Source: Sinonovacula constricta
Lineage: Eukaryota > Mollusca > Bivalvia > Cardiida > Solecurtidae
NCBI GenBank assembly: GCA_007844125.1
Contig: CM017558.1
Location: forward strand, 47,192,164 to 47,256,163
Direction: 5' to 3'
DNA: 64,000 bases
Under the pieces are notes generated by a model. That model saw nothing but the letters and a program-made list of their open reading frames with translations. It was not told the origin of the DNA and searched no databases. Positions 40,101-48,445 of this stretch are shown here, piece after piece. The number at the start of each line of letters is the position of its first letter. Position 1 is the first letter of the stretch. The translations under genes were made by a program, and so were the position numbers.

Positions 40101-43100
40101 CTGTATAGAGGTTCACATGGCCATGCACTGTGTAGAGGTTCACAGTGTCATACACTGTGTAAAGGTTTGTGTGGTCATCCACTGTGAAGAGGTTCACATG
40201 GTCATGCACTGTGTAGAGGTTTGCATGGTCATGCACTGTGTAGAGCTTCACATGGTCATGCACTGTGTAGAGCTTCACATGGTCATGCACTGTGTAGAGG
40301 TTCGTGTGGTCATGCCCTGTGTGGAGGTTTACATTCCCATGCACTGTAAAGAGGTTTGCATGGTCATATACTGTATAGAGGTTTGCATGGGCATACACTG
40401 TGTAGAGGTTCACATGGTCATGCACTGTATAGAGGTTTGCATGTTCTTACCCTGTATAGAGGTTTGCATGGTCATGCACTGTATAGAGGTTCACATGGTC
40501 ATACACTGTATATAGGTTTGCATGGTCATGCACTGTGTAGAGGTTTGCATGGTCATGCAGTGTGTAGAGGTTTGCATGGTCATACACTGTATAGAGGTTT
40601 GCATGGTCATGCACTGTATAGAGGTTTGCATGGTCATGCACTGTATAGAGGTTTGCATGGTCATACACTGTGTAGAGGTTCACATGGTCATGCACTGTAT
40701 AGAGGTTTGCATGGTCATGCAGTGTGTAGAGGTTTGCACGGTCATGCACTTTATAGAGGTTCACATGGCCATGCACTGTCTAGAGGTTTGCATGCCATGC
40801 ACTGTATAGAGGTTTGCATGGTCATGCAGTGTGTAGAGGTTTGCATGGTCATGCACTGTATGGAGGTTCACATGGCCATGCACTGTATAGAGGTTCACAT
40901 GGCCATGCACTTTAAAGAGGTTTGCAAGGTCATACACTGTATAGAGGTTCACATGGTCATACACTGTATAGAGGTTCACATGGTCATACACTGTATAGAG
41001 GTTCACATGGCCATGCACTGTGTAGAGGTTTGCATGGTCATACACTGAATAGAGGTTCACATGATCATACACTGTATAGAGCTTCACATGGCCATGCACT
41101 GTGTAGAGGTTAGCATGGTCATACACTGTATAGAGGTTCACATGGCCATGCACTGTGTAGAGGTTTGCATAGTCATACACTGTATAGAGGTTCACATGGT
41201 CATACACTGTATAGAGGTTCACATGGCCATGCAGTGTATAGAGGTTCACATGGTCATACACCGTATAGAGGTTTATATGGCCATGCACTGTGTAGAGGTT
41301 TCCATAGTCATACACTGTATAGAGATTCACATGGGCCATGCACTGTGTAGAGGTTTGCATGGTCATGCACTATATAGAGGTTCACATGGCCATGCACTGT
41401 GTAGAGGTTAACATGGCCATGCACTGTGTAGAGGTTTGCATGGTCATACACTGTATAGAGGTTCACATGGCCATGCACTGTGTAGAGGTTTGCATGGTCA
41501 TACACTGTGTAGAGGTTCACATGGTCATACACTGTGTACAGGTTTGTGTGGTCATGCACCGTGTAGAGGTTCACATGGTCATACACTGTGTAGATGTTTG
41601 TGTGGTCATGCACTGTGTAGAGGTTCACATGGTCATACACTGTGTAGAGGTTCACATGGTCATGCACTGTGTAGAGGTTTGCATGGTCATGCACTATGTA
41701 GAGGTTCACATGATCATACACTGTATAGAGGTTCACATGGCCATGCACTGTGTAGAGGTTTGCATGGTCATGCCCTATGTAGAGGTTCACATGATCATGC
41801 ACTGTGTAGAGGATTGCATGGTCATACACTGTGTAGAGGTTTGCATGGTCATGCACTGTGTAGTGGTTCACATGATCATGCACTGTGTAGAGGTTCACAT
41901 GGTCATGCACTGTGTAGAAGTTCACATGGTTACACATTGTAGAGGTTTGCATGGTCATGCACTATGTAGAGGTTCACATGGTCATGCACTGTGTAGAGGA
42001 TTGCGTGATCATGCACTGTGTAGAGGTTCACATGGTCATGTACTGTATAGAGGTTCACATGGCCATGCACTGTGTAGAGGTTAACATGGCCATGCACTGT
42101 GTAGAGGTTTGCATGGTCATACACTGTATAGAGGTTCACATGGCCATGCACTGTGTAGAGGTTTGCATGGTCATACACTGTATAGAGGTTCACATGGCCA
42201 TGCACTGTTTATAGGTTTGCATGATCATACACTGTGTAGAGGTTCACCTGGTCATACACTGTATAGAGGTTTGTGTGGTCATGCACTGTGTAGAGGTTCA
42301 CATGGTCATACACTGTGTAGATGTTTGTGTGGTCATGCACTGTGTAGAGGTTCACATGGTCATACACTGTGTAGAGGTTCACGTGGTCATGCACTGTGTA
42401 GAGGTTTGCATGGTCATACACTTTATAGAGGTTCAGATGGCCATGCACTGTGTAGAGGTTTGCATGGTCATGCACTATGTAGAGGTTCACATGATCATGC
42501 ACTGTGTAGAGGTTCACATGATCATGCACTGTGTAGAGGTTTGCATGGTCATGAACTGTGTAGAGGTTTGCATGGTCATGCCCTATGTAGAGGTTCACAT
42601 GATCATGCACTGTGTAGAGGATTGCATGGTCATACACTTTGTAGAGGTTTGCATGGTCATGCACTGTGTAGTGGTTCACATGATCATGCACTGTGTAGAG
42701 GTTTACATGGTCATGCACTTTGTAGAGGTTCACATGGTCATGCACTGTGTAGAGGATTGCATGGTCATGCACTGTGTAGAGGTTCACATGGTCATACACT
42801 ATGTAGAGGTTCACATGGTCATGCACTGTGTAGAGGATTGCGTGGTCATGCACTGTGTAGAGGTTCACATGGTCATGCACTGTGTAGAGAATTGCGTGGT
42901 CAAGCACTGTGTAGAGGATTGCGTGGTCAAGCACTGTGAAGAGGTTTGCATGGTCATGCACTGTGTAGAGGATTGCATGGTCATACACTGTGTAGAGGTT
43001 TGCATGGTCATGCACTGTGTAGAGGTTTGCATGGTCATGCACTATGTAAAGGTTCACATGGTCATACACTGTGTTGAGGTTTGCATGGTTATGCACTGTG

Positions 43101-46100
43101 TAGAGGTTTGTGTAGTCATGCACTATTTAGAGGTTCACATGGTCAGGCACTGTGTAGAGGTTCACATGGTCATGCACTGTGTAGAGGTTCACATGGTCAT
43201 GCACTGTGTAGTGGTTTGTGTGGTCATGCACTATGTAGAGGTTCACATGGTCATGCACTGTGTAGAGGTTCACATGGTCATGCACTATGTAGAGGTTCAC
43301 ATGGTCATGCAGTGTGTAGAGGTTTGCATTGTCATGCAGTGTGTAGAGGTTCACATGGTCATACACTGTGTAGAAGATTGCATGGTCATGCACTGTGTAG
43401 AGGTTTGCATGGTCATGCACTATTTAGAGGTTCACATGATCATGCACTGTGTAGAGGATTGCATGGTCATACACTGTGTAGAGGTTTGCATGGTCATGCA
43501 CTATGTAGAGGTTTACATGTCATGCACTTTGTAGAGGTTTGCATGGTCATACACTGTATAGAGGTTCACATGGTCATACACTGTGTAGAGGTTCACATTC
43601 CCATGCACTGTAAAGAGGTTTGCATGGTCATATACTGTATAGAGGTTTGCATGGGCATACACTGTGTAGAGGTTCACATGGTCATGCACTGTGAAGAGGT
43701 TCACATGGTCATATATTGTGTAGAGGGTTGCATGGTCATACACTGTGTAGAGGTTTGCATGGTCATACACTATGTAGAGGTTCACATGGTCAGGCACTGT
43801 GTAGAGGTTCACATGGTCATGCACTATGTAGAGGTTCACATGGTCATGCACTGTGAAGAGGTTCACATGGTCATGCACTATGTAGAGGTTCACATGGTCA
43901 TGCACTGTGTAGAGGTTTGCATGGTCATACAGTGTGTAGAGGTTCACGTGGTCATACACTGTATAGAGGTTCACATGGTCATGCACTGTGTAGAAGATTG
44001 CATGGTCATGCACTGTGTAGAGGTTTGAATGGTCATGCACTATGTAGAGGTTCACATGATCATGCACTGTGTAGAGGATTGCATGGTCATACACTGTGTA
44101 GAGGTTTGCATGGTCATGCACTATGTAGAGGTTCACATGTCATGCACTTTGTAGAGGTTTGCATGGTCATGGACTGTATAGAGGTTCACATGGTCATATA
44201 TTGTGTAGAGGGTTGCATGGTCATGCACTGTGTAGAGGTTTGCATGGTCATACACTATGTAGAGGGTCACATGGTCATGCACTGTGAAGAGGTTCACATG
44301 GTCATATATTGTGTAGAGGGTTGCATGGTCATACACTGTGTAGAGGTTTGCATGGTCATACACTGTGTAGAGGTTAACATGGTCATGCACTGTGTAGAGG
44401 TATATGGGTCATACACTGTGTAGAGGTTCACATGGTCACGCACTGTATAGAGGTTCACATGGTCATACATTGTATAGAGGTTCACATGGTCATGCACTGT
44501 GTAGAGGTTCACATGGTCATGCACTGTGTAGAGGTTCACATGGTCATACACTATGTAGAGGTTCACATGGTCATACACTGTGTAGAGGTTCACATGGTCA
44601 TCCACTTTATAGAGGTTCACATGGTTATGCACTGTGTAGAGGTTCACATGGTCATGCACTCAGTATAGGTTAGAACCCTTGGCTCTTCTACAGAGAGTAG
44701 AAATGGTACTTGATGACACATTGAAAAGTCATTGTTTGCTGTAAACACAGTGTCTTATTGAACCTGTTGAGCAAAGTGGAGTGGTGGTAAAGACATACAA
44801 TTTATGAACTGCAGGGAGACAAAATTAAATACATTTTTGTTTTTGCAGATATGTTATTTTATATATTTGTTTTTATTTTTTTTGTCAAAAAATTTCAGTC
44901 AGCCAAATATGTCATTACATTGAGACTGGGAATTTCTATTGTAAACCAGATTTAAACACATTAATTTAATATGGCAATTTACTAATTTTACTAAGTTTAA
45001 ATGCAAAATGCAAGTTTATTGGCAAATATATGAAACTTGCAGTGATAGATAAAAAAAGATGTTTGTAGACTTTTATTAATATTTAATAACAAGAGAGCAA
45101 ACTTTGGCAGAATGTTTTCAAGCAGTTACTATCTGAATATAAACCAATAACTTATTGTAATTTAAGATGGAAGATGTTTTAATAGCTTTAAAGATTGTAT
45201 TGCTATAAATGTTTCGAGGTGAGGGGGTGGTCAGTTCTGTTTTGCACTAATGGTTCTTTCTAGAAATTTGTCTGGGGTCTTCCTTTGCCAGTTGAAACTA
45301 TTATTACCATAATTGTGTTGCTGTACTGTACTTCAAAATCAGTATCAATCTGCAGGTGAAGGAGTACGTTCACCCTGACAAGTTCAAGATGTGGGAAGAG
45401 GTGGGCAACAAGCTCGGTTTTGTGTACACAGCAAGCGGGCCTCTCGTCAGGTCATCATATAAAGCAGGTTTGTACTTGTAATTCTGCCATCATTTGTAGT
45501 GGGTTACACCACCAAGACCACAGTGTAGATGTCATTCTGTGATATGCCAAGGATGTTTGCGATATGCTTAGCAATTATGAACTTGTATTTTATTTAAAAA
45601 ATGTTTTTTAACTAAAATAGAGTTGAATGTGAACAAAATAAAAGTAACTTCTAAGAGTTGAAAGCTGTATTATGTATTACGGGTACTCAAATTATATTTA
45701 AATATATAAAAATGTTTTATTTAATATTTCATGTATACTGGTATTTAATGGATAAATTACTCAAACTAACAAATTGTGTAACTGGCTTTTTAGAAGTCTA
45801 ATAAAATTAAAAGCACATTGTCAACATAATTTATTTATAGAGATCAGTCAATATATAGAATATAGAAAGTTAAAATAAACCTTGACATAATGACTCTTAA
45901 TTATGTAAGAGGTCTGCAATTTATTTTGAATAAGACACCATTTGTAAACTCTTCAAAGAAGAACTTATTTGGAATATTTGCCCTATTTTATTGTTTTTTG
46001 GAATATTTGCCCTATTTTATTGTTTTTGGATTATTTGCCCTATTTTATTGTTTTTGGAATATTTGCCCTATTTTATTGTTTTTGGAATATCTGCCCTATT

Positions 46101-46977
46101 TTATTGTTTTTGGAATATTTGCCCTATTTTATTGTTTTTGGAATATCTGCCCTATTTCATTGTTTTTGGAATATTTGCCCTATTTTATTGTTTTTTGGAA
46201 TATTTGCCCTATTTTATTGTTTTTGGAATATTTGCCCTATTTATTGTTTTTGGAATATTTGCCCTATTTTATTGTTTTTGGAATATCTGCCCTATTTTAT
46301 TGTTTTTGGAATATTTGCCCTATTTTATTGTTTTTGGAATATCTGCCCTATTTTATTGTTTTTGGAATATTTGCCCTATTTTATTGTTTTTGGAATATTT
46401 GCCCTATTTTATTGTTTTTGGAATATCTGCCCTATTTTATTGTTTTTGGAATATTTGCCCTATTTTATTGTTTTTGGAATATTTGCCCTATTTTATTGTT
46501 TTTTGGAATATTTGCCCTATTTTATTGTTTTTGGAATATTTGCCCTATTTATTGTTTTTGGAATATTTGCCCTATTTTATTGTTATTTGGAATATCTGCC
46601 CTATTTTTTTGTTTTTGGAATATTTGTCCTATTTTATTGTTTTTGGAATATCTGCCCTATTTTTTTGTTTTTGGAATATTTGTCCTATTTTATTGTTTTT
46701 AAACAATACTTAATAGTAAACTCCGTAACTAAAGATTGGACAGTAAATATGGTTAAACTTGGTATGTAAGTGTCTTTTTAATCAAATAGTAAAGTCAACA
46801 ATGTTGTTGATTTTTCCTTCCTTCATAATGTCTAGTAATCTTCCAGAAACTTTACTTATTTCCCAGCTTTTTGAAACTTTTGTACTTACCATTACAGGTG
46901 AGTACTTCTTGAAGAATCTCCTGGAGAAGAGGAAGCAGGAAGAGAAGGATGGTCCTGGAGAGACACGAACTGAATAA
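27782..46977 (+). CDS. LIAS: Lipoyl synthase, mitochondrial (11 coding exons)
   Basis: Radical-SAM enzyme that inserts two sulfurs into octanoyl groups on mitochondrial lipoyl carriers such as pyruvate dehydrogenase E2 and glycine cleavage H protein. Exons: 27782-27850, 31496-31662, 33599-33692, 34560-34640, 35796-35952, 36208-36265, 36740-36868, 37612-37757, 39576-39646, 45356-45467, 46898-46977. Every junction has GT-AG and matching phase, giving 387 residues against about 372 in human. The N-terminus is basic and Arg-rich, as expected for mitochondrial import. The auxiliary cluster motif [12 protein letters not shown] (CX4CX5C) is in exon 4, the radical-[11 protein letters not shown] (CX3CX2C) in exon 5, and the RSSY serine ligand in exon 10. 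No stop or frameshift is seen, so it looks functional. Identification rests on strong recall of family sequence. Confidence 0.95.
28113..28138. repeat. (AT)n microsatellite in LIAS intron 1
   Basis: Short run of alternating A and T. Confidence 0.9.
28190..28262 (+). mobile_element. tRNA-derived SINE head in LIAS intron 1
   Basis: 'tagcgacgtggttgagtg' fits an A box and 'gggttcgaatcccc' a near-perfect B box, spaced as in a tRNA. 'accct' and 'agggac' at the ends can pair only partly, so this is a SINE head rather than a tRNA gene. Flanking duplications were not found. Confidence 0.6.
29980..30170 (+). mobile_element. Degraded SINE in LIAS intron 1
   Basis: 'gtggccaagtggttagact' resembles an A box, and 'cactggtggttctacccaga' resembles the body of the molluscan SINE class. 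The B box is decayed ('gtcccgggct'). Confidence 0.4.
31496..31662 (+). CDS. LIAS: LIAS exon 2
   Basis: Acceptor TTTTGCAG|GTG. Encodes [19 protein letters not shown], a KDKKKKR linker and a variable N-terminal region that ends KKGER. Donor AG|GTATTT, phase 2. Confidence 0.88.
31883..32440 (+). repeat. GGCCATNATGG repeat, full-length-looking copy in LIAS intron 2
   Basis: Starts 'aactcacctgaacttatgcc' and ends 'gggccatcatggtcctcttg'. Internal modules match 1-576 in inverted orientation. This copy defines both ends of the family in this window. Confidence 0.75.
33599..33692 (+). CDS. LIAS: LIAS exon 3
   Basis: Encodes [17 protein letters not shown] followed by a helix ending LRDLNLHT, the conserved lead-in to the first cysteine motif. 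Acceptor TTTTACAG, donor ACA|GTAAGT, phase 0. Confidence 0.95.
33930..34386. mobile_element. MITE with TTAAAGGTGGTAT inverted ends
   Basis: Left end 'ttaaaggtggtat' (33930) and right end 'ataccacctttaa' (34374-34386) are exact inverted repeats with TTAA at the outer edges. It lies in LIAS intron 3, is 457 bp long and non-coding, and a long (TA)n tract has grown inside it. The edges could reflect a TTAA or TA target duplication. Related copies are at 16245-16614 and possibly 7270. Confidence 0.75.
34088..34173. repeat. (TA)n microsatellite
   Basis: About 43 TA units, inside the MITE of LIAS intron 3. Confidence 0.97.
34560..34640 (+). CDS. LIAS: LIAS exon 4 (auxiliary Fe-S motif)
   Basis: 27 codons, [17 protein letters not shown] then ATATIM. 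Contains the three cysteines (CX4CX5C) of the auxiliary 4Fe-4S cluster consumed as sulfur donor. Phase 0 at both ends. Confidence 0.97.
35090..35755. repeat. 58-bp minisatellite in LIAS intron 4
   Basis: About 11 units of 58 bp with 'cttgttttggggatagagtt' and 'gataccttcatctactgtt'. Two unit types alternate, one with 'ggggcccgcagtttg' and one with 'aggtcaaacagattg' (the latter at 35275, 35449 and 35681, multiples of 58 apart). The array ends about 40 bp before the exon 5 acceptor. Confidence 0.92.
35796..35952 (+). CDS. LIAS: LIAS exon 5 (radical-SAM motif)
   Basis: Begins [19 protein letters not shown], with the CX3CX2C triad that binds the SAM-cleaving 4Fe-4S cluster. Continues through a Pro-rich loop ([10 protein letters not shown]) to [13 protein letters not shown]. 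Donor G|GTAAGA, phase 1. Confidence 0.97.
36208..36265 (+). CDS. LIAS: LIAS exon 6
   Basis: Short exon encoding [19 protein letters not shown], the conserved DGG segment after the radical-SAM strand. Donor GGG|GTGAGT, phase 2. Confidence 0.93.
36480..36655 (+). mobile_element. Possible SINE relic in LIAS intron 6
   Basis: 'agggttcaattcccag' is a good B box about 45 bases after an A-box-poor stretch, followed by 'gctgaccgcttttccagc'. Weak evidence. Confidence 0.3.
36740..36868 (+). CDS. LIAS: LIAS exon 7
   Basis: Encodes [16 protein letters not shown] and [17 protein letters not shown], conserved barrel strands of lipoyl synthase. Donor CA|GTAAGT, phase 2. Confidence 0.95.
36947..37189 (-). 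pseudogene. Non-LTR retrotransposon (LINE) 3' coding relic
   Basis: On the minus strand WYGHV is followed about 30 residues later by [20 protein letters not shown] and then a Trp-containing end ([10 protein letters not shown]). The order RWYGHV...GRPxKTW...V..DL.....A.W is typical of the extreme C-terminus of LINE reverse-transcriptase ORFs (established pattern, from memory). It lies antisense in LIAS intron 7 and no reverse-transcriptase core is present, so it is a 5'-truncated dead copy. Confidence 0.6.
37612..37757 (+). CDS. LIAS: LIAS exon 8
   Basis: Encodes [16 protein letters not shown] and [20 protein letters not shown], the conserved RDPRA and SIMLGLGE blocks. Acceptor TTCTAG, donor G|GTAACA, phase 1. 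Confidence 0.96.
37858..37960. repeat. Two-copy tandem repeat of about 50 bp in LIAS intron 8
   Basis: 'aactttgttatgagggcat' and 'cggataagtatgattccttg' recur once with few changes. The remainder of intron 8 (to 39575) is AT-rich without features. Confidence 0.7.
39576..39646 (+). CDS. LIAS: LIAS exon 9
   Basis: Encodes [20 protein letters not shown] then HLK, strongly conserved in the family. Donor AAG|GTCAGT, phase 0. The giant 27-bp array starts within about 40 bases of this donor. Confidence 0.96.
39680..44672. repeat. 27-bp satellite-like array, about 183 copies, in LIAS intron 9
   Basis: The unit is 27 bp: 'ttcacatggtcatgcactgt' plus 'gtagagg'. Variants change 'ttcaca' to 'tttgca', 'ggtcat' to 'ggccat' and 'catgc' to 'catac'. 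Units with CATGGCCATG hold a perfect 10-bp palindrome. The period is divisible by 3, so many frames on both strands (up to 437 codons) stay open, all low-complexity 9-residue repeats. A 25-bp variant unit ('ttcacatggttacacattg' with 'tagagg') occurs near 39737 and 41920. Larger duplications are present inside the array. No recognised protein domain is encoded. Confidence 0.97.
44673..45355. other. Rest of LIAS intron 9
   Basis: AT-rich unique-looking sequence between the array and the exon 10 acceptor. Nothing recognised. Confidence 0.6.
45356..45467 (+). CDS. LIAS: LIAS exon 10
   Basis: Encodes [19 protein letters not shown] and the segment [13 protein letters not shown]. The RSSY serine is the family's unusual ligand to the auxiliary cluster. 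Donor G|GTTTGT, phase 1. Confidence 0.96.
45965..46705. repeat. 28-bp minisatellite in LIAS intron 10, about 26 copies
   Basis: The unit is 28 bp: 'tttttggaatatttgcccta' plus 'ttttattg', with variants 'atctgccc' and 'atttgtcc'. It is T-rich on the sense strand and ends about 190 bp before the exon 11 acceptor. Three hydrophobic frames of 240-270 codons here are repeat artefacts. Confidence 0.95.
46898..46977 (+). CDS. LIAS: LIAS exon 11 (stop)
   Basis: Encodes [19 protein letters not shown], then PGETRTE and TAA at 46975-46977. The conserved GEYFLKNL shows the frame is right; the charged tail is variable in the family. Confidence 0.95.
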
Positions 46978-47035
46978 TCAACCACTCACATGATGGTCCT
47001 GGAGAGACACGAACTGAATAATCAACCACTCACAT
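46948..47035 (+). repeat. 44-bp perfect tandem duplication across the LIAS stop codon
   Basis: 46948-46991 and 46992-47035 are identical. The first copy contains the last ten LIAS codons including the stop and 14 bases of 3' UTR; the second lies wholly in the 3' UTR. Confidence 0.97.
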
Positions 47036-47496
47036 CGGTTCCTCACACAATAACTCTGTTCCTCAAACAATAACTCACAAGTGATTGGGGGAATGGGTTT
47101 GTAATTGATTGGTTTCTCAGGTGATAATAACTGCCCAAGAGCTTTAGCATGAAAACAGGTATTGACCACCAGGACATTTATAAACCTTGTATTTAGCTGT
47201 AGATTACACAATGTTGTGATGTGGTTAACTTTTCTTATTTGTTTTCCTATTAAACATTTGTAATTTATTGTTACATTTAAATGATCCATGAATTACAATT
47301 TCCCTTAAGACTTCTGTCATCATTATTTGATAAAAGAAAATTGCCTTCCACATTGTCTGTGAATGAAGTATTGATTCATGACGAGCATGTGGCAACATTA
47401 ATATAGTTGTTAAATGTTGAAATTGTTCAATAAGTTACATTATTTAAACACGTTTTATTGTTATTATGTCGTGTTTATTTTTTTTTTTTAAATTAG

Positions 47497-47502
47497 AATA
47501 AA
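47497..47502 (+). terminator. Candidate LIAS poly(A) signal
   Basis: AATAAA followed within 30 bases by a T/G-rich stretch ('catctttgttatttaacttg'). One of several candidates; a stronger one is at 48440. Confidence 0.3.
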
Positions 47503-47831
47503 AGTGAGCATCTTTGTTATTTAACTTGTTAGATCCTAATAAGTAGTATATTGTATAGTTAATTGGAAATATAATGATACTATCTGAAAACTGTCATGTA
47601 AACTAAAACATACTTTTCTTCCTTTTATTTGTAAAATTTCAATTTAAAAATGATTTGGTCATTTTTTACAAATGTTGCCTATTTATGATTTATGATGTGC
47701 TAAGATATGAGTTGTGTTTATCATGTGAGACAAGAATTGTTTATTATCTAAGAGGAGAACCCCATCTGATACAAAAGAAAACATTTACTCAAATAACACA
47801 GTTCTGCATAAAATAAAGTTTTGATCTAACA

Positions 47832-48285
47832 TAACTTGATTGATACTGTCATACATTACTTGATTGATACTATAATACATAACTTGATTGATACTATAAT
47901 ACATTACTTGATTGATACTAAAATACATTACTTGATTGATACTATAATACATTACTTGATTGATACTGTCATACATAACTTGATTGATACTATAATACAT
48001 TACTTGATATACATTACTTGATTGATACTGTCATACATAACTTGATTGATACTATAATACATTACTTGATTGATACTGTCATACATTACTTGATTGATAC
48101 TGTTATACATTGATTGATACTGCAATACATTACTTGATTGATACTGTCATACATTGATTGATACTGTAATACATTACTTGATTGATACTGTCATACATTA
48201 CTTGATTGATACTGTTATACATTGATTAATACTATAATACATTACTTGATTGATACTGTCATAAATAACTTGATTGATACTACAT
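47832..48285. repeat. 24-bp minisatellite, about 19 copies
   Basis: The unit is 24 bp, 'acttgattgatactgtcata' plus 'catt', alternating with 'tataatacatta' forms. It lies 3' of LIAS and could be in its 3' UTR if the signal at 48440 is used. The 24-bp period gives 8-residue repeat frames on both strands, which are not genes. Confidence 0.95.
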
Positions 48286-48439
48286 GTCTCATGAAAGTTG
48301 ATATAATAAATGGAAAGAAATGTTGCAATAGTGTTTAAACATTGCTTTAACCAGAATGTTTAAGTTATGATCTGACAGAAAATCTAATGGGCAAATAGGG
48401 GTAATAATTCTAGTTTGTGAAATACTGTTTATATGATGA

Positions 48440-48445
48440 AATAAA
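48440..48445 (+). terminator. Candidate poly(A) signal
   Basis: AATAAA followed by 'tgggtgttgatgtgaaatgt' and a T run, a good GU-rich downstream element. It could end a long LIAS transcript. Confidence 0.35.

Noticed and set aside
39680..44672. CRISPR-like regular repeats
   Set aside because: Units are head to tail with no unique spacers, and the setting is a eukaryotic intron.
39600..44673. Many long open frames (up to 437 codons) on both strands
   Set aside because: The 27-bp period is divisible by 3, so frames stay open in a repeat. They give 9-residue low-complexity repeats in several frames at once, inside a LIAS intron.
45890..46769. Hydrophobic frames of 240-270 codons resembling membrane proteins
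   Set aside because: All three plus-strand frames are open because of a 28-bp T-rich repeat; it is LIAS intron 10.
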